DNA from: Diplonema papillatum
Lineage: Eukaryota > Euglenozoa > Diplonemea > Diplonemida > Diplonemidae
Direction: 5' to 3'
NCBI GenBank assembly: GCA_030068145.1
Contig: JAPJBO010000675.1
Coordinates: 62,001 to 126,000 of the forward strand
Length of the DNA stretch: 64,000 nucleotides
Part shown: positions 21,891 to 33,373 of the stretch, piece by piece
How the letters are laid out: each line of letters starts with the position of its first letter
Numbering within the stretch: position 1 is the stretch's first letter
The notes under the pieces: model-generated
What the model was told of the DNA's origin: nothing
The model's input: only the letters and a program-made list of their open reading frames with translations
The model's database searches: none
Made by a program: the position numbers and the translations under genes

Positions 21891-22435
21891 GTAGCCCTTT
21901 CTGCAGCAGCAGCAGCAGCGGCAGCAGCGGCAGCAGCGGCAGCAGCAGCAGCAGCGGCAGCAGCAGCAGCGGCAGCAGCAGCAGCGGCAGCAGCGGCCGG
22001 CGCCGGAACCGGCCCCGCACGCGACCTTCACGCCGAGCTCCAACCAGCGGCTGCTCGCGTCGCACCGAGAGCTCACCGCCACCCCCGTACCCACTCGGGC
22101 CTCTGCACACCCCAAGCCCCAGTAAAACACCACCATCTCCTATGACGAGGAAAAAGAACAAATCGTCGACCTCACGAAAAACAAGCAAACTTTCGCTCCA
22201 AAAATCCCGGGGACTCAAAAATACCGGCCTCTTAATGCTCGAAACCGTCTTAAAACCCAGGCGGGAGCGGGCTTTTTTTATGGTAACAAGCTTGCTTGTC
22301 TATATCAAAAAGTGTCGGATGGCAGCGTGCTGTGTTAAATCACTCAAAACAGGGTTTACACACGTACGCACAAACAAACCTCCGAGAAGAGGGGGCAAAA
22401 AAATAACACAAAATCAATCCCGTGAAACACCTTCA
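21891..22435 (+). pseudogene. Decayed partial copy 1 of the 5' end of the gene at 22956
   Basis: From about 21994 to 22290 the sequence matches the coding start of the gene at 22956 and, further right, its upstream leader. The copy lacks the first ~190 bases of coding sequence, replaced by the expanded CAG/CGG tract. A ~99-bp segment (about 22279-22378) absent from the other copies interrupts the leader part. Confidence 0.85.
21900..21993 (+). repeat. CAG/CGG trinucleotide tract (~94 bp)
   Basis: An interrupted run of CAG and CGG/CGC triplets. The equivalent position in the intact gene downstream (about 23120-23141) has only six CAG codons, for Gln, and in the middle copy three. The tract is therefore an expansion inside a decayed gene copy. 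Confidence 0.9.
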
Positions 22436-22955
22436 ATGAGCGCGGGCCACGTGGACCCAGCGCCGGGGCGAGGCGGCGGCCCTACGCGGCGGACGGCGCC
22501 GGCGTCGCCGCCGCGCGACCTGTCGGCCTACGCGATGGACGGGCGCGCCACGTTCACGCGCGCCGCGCGCCGGCCGCAGGAGTGGTCGCCCCCCGCGCAG
22601 CGGCAGCAGCAGCGGCCGGCGCCGAAACCGGCCCCGCACGCGACCTTCACGCCCAGCTCCAACCAGCGGCTGCTCGTGTCGCACCGAGAGCTCACCGCCA
22701 CCCCGTACCCACTCGGGCCTCTGCACACGATTTCACCCCAAGCCCCAGTAAAACACCACCATCTCCTATGACGAGGAAAAAGAACAAATAAAAACAAGCA
22801 AACTTTCGCTCCAAAAACCCCGGGGACTCAAAAATACCGGCCTCTTAATGCTCGAAACAGTCTTAAAACCCAGGCGGGAGCGGGCTTTTTTCTCTTCTCC
22901 TCCGAGAAGAGGGGGCAAAAAAAGAACACAAAATCAATCCCGTGAAACACCTTCA
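22436..22955 (+). pseudogene. Partial copy 2 of the 5' end of the gene at 22956
   Basis: ATG 22436 begins the same coding sequence as ATG 22956, offset by exactly 520 bases. It is readable for about 100 codons with few substitutions, then departs into a non-homologous sequence and stops at about 22769. The rest of the unit is the leader that precedes copy 3. It could make a short truncated protein, but it is more simply a tandem duplicate of the promoter and 5' coding region. Confidence 0.85.
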
Positions 22956-25900
22956 ATGAGCGCGGGCCACGTGGACCCAGCGCCGGGGCGAGGCGGCGGC
23001 CCTACGCGGCGGACGGTGCCGGCGTCGCCGCCGCGTGACCTGTCGGCCTACGCGATGAACGGGCGCGCCACGTTCACGCGCGCCGCGCGCCGGCCGCAGG
23101 AGTGGTCGCCCCCCGCGCAGCGGCAGCAGCAGCAGCAGCAGCGGCCGGCGCCGGAACCGGCCCCGCACGCGACCTTCACGCCGAGCTCCAACCAGCGGCT
23201 GCTCGCGTCGCACCGAGAGCTCACCGCCACCCCCGTACCCACTCGGGCACCGGCTTCTCCCCTTTCCTCGCGGCCACGCACCGGCAAGACTGGCATCGCA
23301 TCTTCGCCGAAATCCGCGCCGCCCGCCCAGAAAACTCGGCAGCGGGACGTATCCCCGACTGCTATGGCCGGCAACGGCCAGCCACCCCCGCCGCCGGTGT
23401 ACTACTACAGCCCGGGGCGCACGGAGCGGGCCTCCGGGGGCCCGCAGGGCGGCAGCCAGCGGCTGCCGTCCGGCAGCCCGTCGCATCGGAGGAGCGGAGT
23501 CTTCGGGGTGCTGGAAGGGGCGCGGTCGGAAAGCTCGGTGTTCGAAGCGCAGCACAGCTCGCGGAGCCACGAGCGGGGGCTGCCGCTGACCGCCGGCGAG
23601 GCCAGGTTCGGCGCTGGCTGGCTCTCAGCCGACCAACCGCCCGCCGCGCCGCTGGCCGACGAAGCGCCGACCGAGGAGGTGGACGACGCGTCGAACCAGT
23701 ACCGCGACGCGTTCTGGGCGTCCGCCGCCGACGTCCGGCGCAGCTTCCTGGACGCGGACCCGTCGTACCTCGAGCACCGCGCAACCGGCCGGAACGCCAT
23801 GCGCATGCTCAACGGCCCCGCGACCCCCCTCTCGGTGTCGGGGGGCAACGACTCCGCGATGAACTTGTCGCAAACGCATGACCGCCGCCGCCTGCTCGAC
23901 GAGGAAGATGCGTTCGGCCCGGAGGTTCACGAGGAAGGCAGCGTCGACGACGAAGATCTCACGGCCGTCGCGCCCTTCGGGCTCCCCGGGTTCGCGGGGC
24001 ACCGCGGGGCAGGGTGCGGCAGCTCCGGGGGCGGCAGCGGGCGGGCGTCGAGCGACGAGTTTCTGCTGAAGAGCCCCGCCGAGGACCGGGCCGAGCGGAC
24101 GCGGCGGAAGAGCTTGGACGCCGGCGCCCCGGCGTTCCCGGCGCTCCTGCCGTCGCTCGCGAGCATGGGCGCGATCGACGCGGATTCGTCCTCGAGCGAC
24201 GGCCCGGCGAAGCGGTCGCGCGAGGACGAGAGCAGCCGGCCAGCAGACTCATCGACGACCGCGAGCCGGCAGAAGAACTACAGCCACGGGCGGCTATACG
24301 ACTCGGGTCACACCCACAGCCACGGCGGGCGAATCTGCGGCGCGTGCAAGCTGCCGCCGCAGCCGGAGGCTCTAAAAAAACGGACGCATTCCCTCTCCAG
24401 CGCGCCGTTCGTCTCCGCCACCGGCCGGCCCATGCACGAGCCGCGGGTGCAACCCCTCGAGCACGCCGACAGCGTGGCGACCTCTCGCCGCGGCAGCAAC
24501 GCGTCGAACGCGAGCACCGGCGCGTCGAGGAAGAAGAAAAAGAAAGCAGATCCGGGCAAAACGCCGCTGCCGCCGGGGAGCCCGGTCGCGCGGCGGGACA
24601 GCGCCGCTTCGGCGCACTCGGCCGGCGCGTCGAAAAAGGCTGGCCGCAGGAGTTCCAACTCCCCGCCACCGCACTCCGAAGCACCCGTCGACCGCAAGGA
24701 CAGCGCCGCGTCGCACCAATCTGGGGGGGTGTCGAAAAAGGCGGGCCGCGGGAGTTCGAAGTCCCCGCTGCCGGCGCACTCCGAACCACCTGTCGACCGC
24801 AAGGACAGTGCCGCGTCGCACCAATCTGGGGGGGCGTCGAAGAAAGCGTCGCCGCCGAAAAAGGCGGGCCGGAGGGCATCGAACTCTCAGCCCGTCGACC
24901 GCAAGGACAGCGCCGTCGTCGCGTCGCGGAGGGATAGCAACGCGTCGAATCACTCCGCCGGCGTCTCGAAGAAGGCGGGTCGGCGGAGTTCGAATTCCCC
25001 GCTGCCGACTACCCACTCAGAACCCGTCGACCGGAAGGACAGCGTCGCGTCGCGGAGGGATAGCAACGCATCGAATCACTCCGCGGGGGTCTCGAAAAAG
25101 GCGGGCCGGCGAGTGTCGAAGGAGGCGAAGCCGCTGGCTCCGGGGAGTCCCCAGGGGTCCCCTACGAGCCCGCCGGGCGACCGAAGGGGCAGCGACGCGT
25201 CGAGGAGGGACAGCAACGCGTCTAGTTACTCGACTGGGGTCGCGAAGCGGACGGCCCGGAAGTCGAAGCCGAAGCTGCCGCCTGGATCACCCGGCAGCCC
25301 GCTGTCGTCGCCGCGAATGGCGCACGCGACGCCGCCGCTGCCGCCGCGGCGGGCGGCGTCGTTCAAGCCGACGGCGTCCGAAGACTTCGCGGCGCCGCAC
25401 TCTCCCCTCCTCCGGCGACCGGCGTCCTTTACCGGGGACGCCGTGGCGCCGAAGAAGGCGCCCGCAGTCACCCCTCGCGCCACCGCGTTTAACAGCAAGT
25501 CCAAGCGGTACGCGCACACCAAGAAGTACGACGCTTCCGGCAAGATCAAAGCCGCCGCGAAGGCGGCCAAGAAGAAGGCGAAGAAGAAGGCGGACGCCGG
25601 CTCCGATGCGTCGGCCGGCGACGGCAACGAGAGCGACGGGCTGCTGAGGGTCGCGCAGACGGGACCGACGCTGTCGAACCCGGAGCTGTCGAGGACGGTT
25701 CCAGCGGACCCTTCCGCGGCGCGTGCCGGCCTCGCCCGGCGGAGCGAGACGGAGAGCGGCGAAGAGGACGAGGAAGGCGAGGAGGACGAAGACGTCATGT
25801 CGTGGACCGACAAGTTCTCCGGCTTCGCAGGCAAGGGGCTCGAGCTGCGCGAGGGGAGCGACCTGTCGCTCGCGTCGTGCCAGTCTCCGACGAGGAACAA

Positions 25901-26153
25901 CTCCCGCGCACCTTCACGCGGCGGCAGCGCCCGCTGGACGTCCGTCCAGTCGGCCCAAGAAGGGCCCGCGACCTTCACTCCGCAGTCGCAGCCGCTCATG
26001 CAGCACGTGTCGTTGCAGCACCTGGAGGGCGACGTTGCTCAATACTCGGCTCCCGACGACGCAGCTTCGCACACGGGAAGCTACGAGGGCAGCCCGCATT
26101 CCGTGGAAGCTTCCCCGAAGACGAAAAGCAGCTCGTGGCGATTGTTCGGCTGA
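22956..26153 (+). CDS. Low-complexity Ser/Lys/Arg-rich protein of unknown function
   Basis: One exon from ATG 22956 to TGA 26151, 1065 residues. The frame is open 36 codons further upstream, but this ATG heads the duplicated unit and has no closer in-frame ATG. The protein is Pro/Ala/Gly/Ser-rich with an N-terminal Gln tract (about residues 56-61). Residues ~545-725 hold about six imperfect copies of a 25-35 residue unit with cores S-K-K-A-G-R-R and D-R-K-D-S; many R-R-x-S sites look like targets of basophilic kinases. A Lys/Ala-rich helical segment lies near residue 865, an acidic run near 940, and the end is S-S-W-R-L-F-G. There is no catalytic domain, signal peptide or membrane segment. 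Likely an intrinsically disordered phosphoprotein, with function unknown. Tandem partial copies of both gene ends flank it. Confidence 0.8.
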   Translation: MSAGHVDPAPGRGGGPTRRTVPASPPRDLSAYAMNGRATFTRAARRPQEWSPPAQRQQQQQQRPAPEPAPHATFTPSSNQRLLASHRELTATPVPTRAPASPLSSRPRTGKTGIASSPKSAPPAQKTRQRDVSPTAMAGNGQPPPPPVYYYSPGRTERASGGPQGGSQRLPSGSPSHRRSGVFGVLEGARSESSVFEAQHSSRSHERGLPLTAGEARFGAGWLSADQPPAAPLADEAPTEEVDDASNQYRDAFWASAADVRRSFLDADPSYLEHRATGRNAMRMLNGPATPLSVSGGNDSAMNLSQTHDRRRLLDEEDAFGPEVHEEGSVDDEDLTAVAPFGLPGFAGHRGAGCGSSGGGSGRASSDEFLLKSPAEDRAERTRRKSLDAGAPAFPALLPSLASMGAIDADSSSSDGPAKRSREDESSRPADSSTTASRQKNYSHGRLYDSGHTHSHGGRICGACKLPPQPEALKKRTHSLSSAPFVSATGRPMHEPRVQPLEHADSVATSRRGSNASNASTGASRKKKKKADPGKTPLPPGSPVARRDSAASAHSAGASKKAGRRSSNSPPPHSEAPVDRKDSAASHQSGGVSKKAGRGSSKSPLPAHSEPPVDRKDSAASHQSGGASKKASPPKKAGRRASNSQPVDRKDSAVVASRRDSNASNHSAGVSKKAGRRSSNSPLPTTHSEPVDRKDSVASRRDSNASNHSAGVSKKAGRRVSKEAKPLAPGSPQGSPTSPPGDRRGSDASRRDSNASSYSTGVAKRTARKSKPKLPPGSPGSPLSSPRMAHATPPLPPRRAASFKPTASEDFAAPHSPLLRRPASFTGDAVAPKKAPAVTPRATAFNSKSKRYAHTKKYDASGKIKAAAKAAKKKAKKKADAGSDASAGDGNESDGLLRVAQTGPTLSNPELSRTVPADPSAARAGLARRSETESGEEDEEGEEDEDVMSWTDKFSGFAGKGLELREGSDLSLASCQSPTRNNSRAPSRGGSARWTSVQSAQEGPATFTPQSQPLMQHVSLQHLEGDVAQYSAPDDAASHTGSYEGSPHSVEASPKTKSSSWRLFG

Positions 26154-26600
26154 CAGTCCGAAGGAATGGAGTCCCACACGGCGAGGGCCGCATTTTCTCG
26201 TCGTCGATCCCACAGCAGCGAGGGACGTGCATCTTCACGCGGCGGCAGCGCCCGCTGGACGTCCATCCAGTCGACCCAAGAAGGGCCCGCGACCTTCACT
26301 CCGCATTCGCAGCCGCTCATGCAGCACGTGTCGTTGCTCAATACCCGGCACCCGACGACGCAGCTTCGCACACGGGAAGCTACGAGGTCAGCCCGCATTC
26401 TGCGGAAGCTTCCCCGAAGACGAAAGCCAGCTCGTGGCGATTGTTCGGCTGACAATCCGAAGGAATGACGTCCCACACGCATTTTCCTCTTCGTCGATTC
26501 CGACACTTCCCGCGCACCTTCGCGCGGCGGCAGCGCCTGCTGGACGTCCGTCTGGAAGACGATTTCCCCAGTACTTGGCATCTGACTACTAAACAACAAC
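26154..26600 (+). pseudogene. Two decayed copies of the 3' end of the preceding gene
   Basis: The final coding segment (from about 25912) recurs at 26234-26456, about 322 bases downstream, still ending in the same W-R-L-F-G-stop (stop ends at 26452). A third, shorter copy of the start of the segment lies at about 26517-26560. The copies contain small deletions; the middle one loses the Q-H-L-E-G-D part. These mirror the duplications at the gene's 5' end. Confidence 0.85.
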
Positions 26601-28583
26601 ACACGGGAAACCTACAATGACACCCCTGGCTCCGCAGTCGCGTGTTCAGGCTAACGACTTATAAGAAGTGAGGGGTTGTCAGGTTCCGGGTACCGGGGAT
26701 AGCCACCTTCAATCAACCATCAGAGGTACAGAGCGCGATTCGACCTGAAGCCCGTTCTCGCAGGCACGCGCTACTTCGTGAAATATCCCGAACCACTGAA
26801 CTCAACGCAACCCCACTTCCCCGAACTGATTGTATACTTTTGACTGACAAGCAACGAGTCCGGCTGATATACACATGGGTAGGTGCCAACCCCCCTGGTC
26901 CGAGCTGAAGATTGTCAAGGCACATACCCGTACCGAATCGAACGTCTGCTTGCCAGCTAGTGGCGCCGACGCCTAGCGTTGATACCCGTACACAGGCGGC
27001 TCTGAGGTGGCTTCAAGTCATTGCCCGCATTTCTTAGGAGGTCGGTTTTAACGGCTTTTAGGCCGGCAAGGAGCGGTTAAGGCCGCCCGAAGAAGGCACG
27101 AGAAGATGTTGAATGTGTAAATAATGTTGTCCACCGAAAAATATAAGAGTCAAAAAAAAACTACTTGGGTAATGCTTTGTCTCGCCACATGCCACACCCT
27201 AGCGTCTTTTGACTAAGCACCTGCTTTGTAGGAAATACTCGAGGATGCCCTCTCGTGAAAAGGGAAGGATAGAAACCACCTCTTTTTTTCCATACCAAGG
27301 GCTCAGGCTTAGGGCTGCGACTCAACGTTTCGTCTGCCTACAGATCTTACCCAGTTCCACCGATCTTACTTCAGTAGTCCCCCCTGCGGTGTATGTCCAT
27401 CTCACTTCGAGCCGTGTATCATTGTTTCCGGAGCAAACCCGTGTATTACCAAACCTGGCCTTCCTTCGCTCCTTTTGCTCCTTGTTGCGTTTGATGCACA
27501 CCGGGGACAAGCGCAGTGCTTGGAATAGTAGCGTGTGCAGAGAACTGGCCAGTGTCAAGATTGCAAGTCGGTGCAAGCCCGCGAGAGCCTCGGCTGTTCA
27601 TTGATAGCGCCGTTGCGCAGAATGTCCTCTGAGCGATCAATGAGGGGGTTTTGACACAGGACGCCACAGTGCATGCGAAACGACGGAAGGTCACGATACA
27701 GACTACAGCCGCCAATTCTTTGCGTTCTAGCCTCTAACTATCGCGGTGCATTCACCGTGTGTCGACACAAATAATCGCCTCACAGTTTTTTGTATTTCAT
27801 TCATTATCCTATGTAATGCAGGTAGCAAAAGAACACAAAAACAAACCGCCAACACCCACACATACGCACACACAACACAAATTGGGCGGCCTTCGGTGCG
27901 TACCCAGACGACACAGCTTTACGTGCGTCTGGGTCTGATTGAGTGCCGTGCCCTTCTTCTTTTCTTTTTTGCCAACAAGTAAACAAACCCCCCTAAAGCA
28001 AAGCCACGCGTTTGCTTTCCAGCCGTGGCAGGCCGCCCTCGTAGATCGTCACCCCGATTCCAACGAGGATCCTGCCCTTTCAGACTTCGCGTCTTTCCCA
28101 CAGCCATCCCACCAAAAATTGCTCTCTTGACTGCCCACGACACGAAAACACAACCGGAGACCATTTTGAATTCTTTGCGTTTCTTTTCTCTTTTTACTCA
28201 CGCTCACGTCCGTCACGGCAGAGGAGGGCGGGAAACCGGGTCCTCTCTTTGGATTCGTTAAATCCTGACTCCCGCAATCGAAGGGACCGGACAAGCAATT
28301 GGGGTCTATTAAAATATTCCCCAGTAGCAGGAGTTGCCCACTGTAAAGAAAAAAGAAGGGCGCTACAACCTGAACGTCCCCGTTTGGCGACACACTTAAA
28401 CAAGAAGATTTTTATACAGCAACCCCCTATATTTGTTCCTGCATCTTTTTCTTTGCTGATCTGGCGCTTCCTTTGTTTGTGCGCACCCTCACACCTGTTT
28501 TCTTCATCTAACGGGGAGAGAGGATAGTACGCTGCCATCGGTTTTTGTTCTTGTCACAATTGCATGTGCGAGACTCAAAAAGC
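26601..28583. other. Gene-free interval
   Basis: No supported gene. A remnant of element A left end lies at 27213-27250. The rest is AT-richer sequence with short non-protein-like frames on both strands. Confidence 0.5.
27213..27250 (+). mobile_element. Element A, left-end remnant
   Basis: TAAGCACCTGCTTTGTAGG followed by AAATACTCGAGG matches the first ~38 bases of element A; the rest is absent. Confidence 0.7.
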
Positions 28584-28880
28584 CCCTTGGAGACTTTGAA
28601 ATCCCGAATTTCTCAAGCGAATTTACTACCATCTCGCCTTAAAAGAAGGCGCCGTGAAGGTTGCGACACAAAAAAAAAAAAAAAATCCCCCCTCGAAGAC
28701 TTTGAAATCCCGGATTTCTCAAGCGATTTTTTTTTACTACCAACTCGCCTAAAGAAGGCGCCGTGAAGGTTGCGACACAAAAAAAAAAAAAATCCCCCCT
28801 CGAAGACTTTGAAATCCCGGATTTCTCAAGCGATTTTTTTTTACTACCAACTCGTCTAAAAAAAAAAAGGCGCCGTGAAG
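28584..28880 (+). repeat. Three tandem copies (~107 bp) of the phosphodiesterase leader
   Basis: Units start near 28584, 28686 and 28793. Each has GACTTTGAAATCCC, ATTTCTCAAGCGA, TTACTACC, a T or A run, and ends with GGCGCCGTGAAG. The third copy runs directly into the 5' leader of the phosphodiesterase 25 bases before its ATG. Homopolymer runs differ in length between copies. Confidence 0.9.
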
Positions 28881-28904
28881 ACACCCGTGCACACACGGGG
28901 GACG

Positions 28905-31900
28905 ATGCCGGGGTTCAGTGATTTGAAGCGGAACAGCGACCCGACGGGGTCGTACGTCCGGGTGGGCGCGTCCGGGTTCGGCGGCCGCGAGATCCCGTGG
29001 CGGAAGTCGCGGCGCGGCCGCCCGGTGGTGGCGGCGGCCGCGGAGGGGTTCGGCGGCGGTGGTGACGGCGGCCCGCGGGGCGAGGTGAAGCGGGCGCACG
29101 ACGCGATGCTCTCGCTGCGCTCGCACTGGCTCGGTTCGCCCGCCGGCCGCTCGTCGCTGCCGGCGTCGCCGGTCGCGGCGCGGGGGGGGGTCTGCGGGGC
29201 GCTTGGGGCGGGCTCCGCGCCCGCGAGCCCGTGCCGGCGGAAAATGCCGGCGGTGCCCCCGCTGACCGACCTGCCGTCGGCCGCGTCGTCGCCGGCCGCC
29301 ACCAGCCCGGCCTTCGCCAAAAAAGGGCTGCTCGCACTCTCCCTCGAGAACAGCATCAAGCTCCTCGAGGACCGCGACGTGGCGGCGGCGCCGTTCACCG
29401 AGAACGAGCAGGCAGCCGCCGGGCGGCTGCTGGACCTGCTCAAGGGAAAAGTCCCCATGCGGCCGCCCCTCCCGTCCGCCGCGAGGCCGAGGGAAAGGGC
29501 TGGAGACCCGGCCCGCCGGCAGAGCGTCGTGTCGTCGGAGGTGTCGGAGCTGTCGCCGAAGACGTCGCCGCGGGAGAACAGCAACGAGCTGGAGTACCAC
29601 AGGGAGTCCAGCCAGTCGTCCATGCAGTCCCACGATTTCGGGCGTCCGGCCGAAGTCCTCATGCAGAACGGGCCGGGGCTGGCGCAGGACGCCGACAATT
29701 CTCCCTCCGCCTCCCCGCGGTCGTCGCCGATCTCGTCGCCGCGGAAGCGGAAGCAGGCCGCCATCACGACCGCGATGATCTGCAAGCGCCTGCTGTTCAC
29801 CGGGCAGCTGCGGTCGAAGGCGATCCACGACATGCTCCTCGCCCTGATCATCGAGCTCGCTTCGATCCCGTCGGACTCCGTCGAGTTCAAGTACCAATAC
29901 ATACGCAGCCGCACTGCGCAGCTCGTCGGCGCCGAACAGTGCTCGATGTGGGTCGTCGACGAGGACTCCCAGGACACACTGATCGAGCTGGGCGGCGAAG
30001 AAGACGTCCACGAGTCATGTGACCGTAGGCAGTCGGCCCTCGCGGTTGTGTACCGGACGGGCGGCCACGTCTTGTATAGAAGGGACGACGGGGAAAAAAC
30101 CGACTCCGAAATCTCGGATATTGAAGGCGAAAACGGGCCGGAGGCTTCGAAGAAGAAAAGGCGGCTGGAGGAGGAGGACGACGCGTCCGTCAGGAGCGTG
30201 CTCGCCGTCCCGATCCTGCGCGACGCGAAGGTCACCGGCGCGCTGCGGCTGGTCAACAAGAGAAAAGGCACCGGGTTCGGCGAGGGCGACACGCAGCTGC
30301 TGGAGGCTGTGAGCATGATCACCTCGCTGCTGCTCCGCTGCGGGGTGCTGGACCACATCGCGAGGCGCCAGGAGGTGCGCGCGAAGGAGCTGCTGAAGCT
30401 CGCGTCCCTGATCGCCTCGGCGGACTTCGAACGGGACAACCTCATCGCCACCGTGATGGAGTCGGCCCGGGAGCTGACGCGGTCCGAAGGGTGCTCCCTC
30501 TTCATCCTCTCCGAGAACGGCCGTCTGACGCCGCACGGCGACGCCATCAAAGGGCCGTCGTCCATGGGCATCGCGATGCACGTCCTCCGGCAGAACGCCC
30601 CGTTGAAGGTCGACGATGTCGACACGCACCCGCTGTTCCGGTCCGGCGTGTTCAAGAAGCACAACACCGGGACAAAGTCGCTGCTGTGCCTGCCGGTCAC
30701 CTGCGAGAACAGCATCGTCGCCATCGCGCAGCTGACCAACAAAAAACGGGGCGCTTCGGTCGTCCGGTACTCGCAAGAAGACGTCGAGCTCTTCGGGTAC
30801 TTCTCCGTCTTCGTCGGCGTGTCCATCCGCAACCTAAAGCAGCACAAGCGGCTGCAGACGGTGCTGTCGAGGAATCAAGCGATCATGGCGTCGGTGCGCA
30901 GGCTCGCGGTGACCGACATGCGGGATGTTGAAGACGTCGTGCACAACGTCATCCAAGGCGCGAAGGACGTCGTCGCAGCGCAGAAGTGCGCGCTGTTCCT
31001 CGTCGACAAGGAGAAGAACGAACTGTTCGCCATCTACGAGCGCACCGACGACGACGCCCCGGACGGCTCGTCGTCGGGGCGGGCGAGCGACGAGGAGCGG
31101 GAGGGAGACCACGCGTCCCTCAGGTTTCCCGCGGGGAAGGGCATCGTGGGCAGCGTCGCGGCGACGGGCGAGGTGGCGAACATCCCGGACGTCAAGCGCG
31201 ACGCCCGTTACGACCCGGAGATCGACGAGACCGCAGGCGTGCACGCGAGCTCGATGCTGTGCCTGCCCGTCCTCCACAACGGGCAAATCGTCGCGGTCCT
31301 GCAGCTCGTCAACAAGGTAGAGCAGACCCGCCGCTCCTCCGTAACCTCCCCAGGCAACTCGCCCGTCAGCCTCCAAGCCCTCCTGCCGTTCGCCCAGCCG
31401 TCGCCGGACACTTCGCAGCCGAACGCCGCGCCGCCGCCGCCGAACGTGTTCACGAAGGAGGACGTCGACCTGTTCGTCGACTTCTCCGAGTTCGTCGGCG
31501 TCTCGCTGTACAACAACAAAATCTACCAGTTCGCGGTGTCCGCCCGCGACAACGCGATGCTGCTGCTCAAGATGCAGGACAAGCCGTCGGCGGGCGCGGC
31601 CGCAAAGGTCCGGCTCTGCTCGGAGGCCGACATCAGCGTGTACCAAAGCCTGCGCCTGACGGCCGCCGAGTGCGAGGTCGGCGTCACGCCCGCCTTCAAC
31701 ATCCACGCGCTGCACGCGGCGGCGCCCGACAAAGTCGTGCTCCTCCTCGTCGAGCTTTTCCGGGCACTCGGCTCGATCGACGATTTGTCCATCGACGAGG
31801 GCACCCTCCTCCGGTTCCTCGCCGTCGTGCGCTTGAACTACCGGCAGGTGCACTACCACAACTTTTTCCACGCGGCCGACGTTTGCCACACCATTTTCTG

Positions 31901-32815
31901 CTACCTGCAGTTCAACGGGTTGAAGGCACGGTTCACCCCAGTGGAAAGCTTCGCGCTGATGGTGACGTCGCTCGTCCACGACGTCGATCACATGGGGCTC
32001 AATAACTCGTTCCACTTCAAGACCGAGACGCCGATGGGCATCCTCTCGAACAGCACGGGGTCGTCGAGCATACTGGAGGTGCACCATTGCAACACAGCGA
32101 TTGACATCCTGGGCAATACGGCGTGCGACGTGTTTTCGTCGCTGTCCGACCCGGATAAGAAGCAGGCGTACAAGATCATGATCAACGGTATCCTCGCAAC
32201 CGACATGGCGCGGCACGTCGAGCTGCACGCCGCCTTCAACAAAATCACCGACCTGACCGAGTATTCCTCCGACGAGGCGAAAGGGGTGGCGATGCAGATG
32301 CTGCTGAAGTCGGCGGACATCAGCAACATCACGAAACCGTTCGACATCTCGAAGTGCTGGGCGGTGGCCGTGACCGAAGAGTTCTACTGCCAAGGAGACA
32401 AGGAAAGAGAGCTCGGGGAGGCCGTGTCGCCGATGTACGACCGGGAGCAGGAGGTGGCGCTCGCGAAGGGGCAGATCGACTTCATCAAAAACGTGGGGGT
32501 CGCCCACTTCTCGTCGGTCGTGCGCCTCTTCCCGGAGATGACGCCGTGGCTCACCAGCATGAACGACAACCTCGAACGCTGGGAAAGACAGCTGCGCGAA
32601 GCGACAGCAATCAGCTCATCGCCGATGCCACGAAAGGTATGTCCTCTTCCACCCACGAGGTCCCCCCCCACACTGCATTCCCGTGAAGCATGCTAGCATC
32701 AAACACACATGATGGATATCATCTTTTCTAGACTTTGAATAACCCGAGCTGGAGTTCGGACACGGGGCATCCGGAGCAAAGACACGTCAAAAAGGATCAA
32801 TGTTTGTTGCTGTGA
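28905..32815 (+). CDS. Class I cyclic-nucleotide phosphodiesterase with three GAF domains
   Basis: Exon 1 is 28905-32636. A 95-bp phase 0 intron (GTATGT...CTAG) probably leads to exon 2, 32732-32815, giving 1271 residues; exon 2 is less certain. Residues 1-300 are disordered and Ser/Pro/Arg-rich. Three GAF domains follow at about 302-489, 493-649 and 654-881, each with an N-K...D element (L-V-N-K, L-T-N-K, L-V-N-K). GAF1 carries an acidic Lys-rich insert. The catalytic domain (about 930-1225) has Y-H-N-F-F-H near 984, the class I signature H-D-V-D-H-M-G-L-N-N near 1025, S-A-D-I-S near 1136, and the purine-binding glutamine in G-Q-I-D-F-I. It should hydrolyse cAMP and/or cGMP to 5'-nucleotides with two divalent metals, with GAF domains as allosteric sites. 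Known animal and kinetoplastid GAF-PDEs carry one or two GAF domains. No membrane segment is seen. Confidence 0.95.
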
Positions 32816-33160
32816 AGAGATGTGTTCCTGGTGCTCCTTGGAAAGGTTTCCCGTTTTGGAGTCGTAAAACTCTCGAGTTTGACCTTCGATTCCCCGGAAG
32901 GCTTTCTGCGCGCTGGACAACCTCCCTCCCCTGGTTAAGGACCAGTCTGGTCCTCTAAGGGGCAGTCGGTCTGATTCGGAGGGAGTCACCTCAGGCGAGA
33001 GACTAAGACCGGAGAACCTGTTTTTTTTTGTCGTATAAGATCGCAGATCTTAGAAGATTAATATATCCGACGAATACCTAACACTCGTTACAGGTTGAAT
33101 AACCCCGTCGCTATCCCGAAAACATCGTAACTTCACCCCTCGCTTGCCTAAACAGTGTTT

Positions 33161-33373
33161 AAAACACCTGCTTTATAGGAAATACTTGAGGAGGCTGCCA
33201 GCTGCAAACGATCAACGGAGGTAAAATGTGCTGTAGCCCACACGAAACACAGGTGAATCTGGGTTCAGTGGCGGGCGTAAGCGTTCAACAAAAACGACCC
33301 ACTTTGTAGTTGCATTGTTTCTCCCCCTCTAGCCTCCTTCGAAGTAAGCACAAGGCAGCCCCTCGAGTATTTT
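33161..33373 (+). mobile_element. Element A, full-length copy
   Basis: About 213 bp, from AACACCTGCTTTATAGG through the conserved body (CACGAAACACAGGTGAATCT, GGCGGGCGTAAGCGTTCAAC) to CCCCTCGAGTATT. The two termini are inverted with respect to each other (GGAAATACTTGAGGAGG against AAATACTCGAGGGG). Confidence 0.85.

Noticed and set aside
29231-32507. Several long frames on both strands across the phosphodiesterase
   Set aside because: Shadows of the + strand gene, whose catalytic and GAF motifs are unambiguous.
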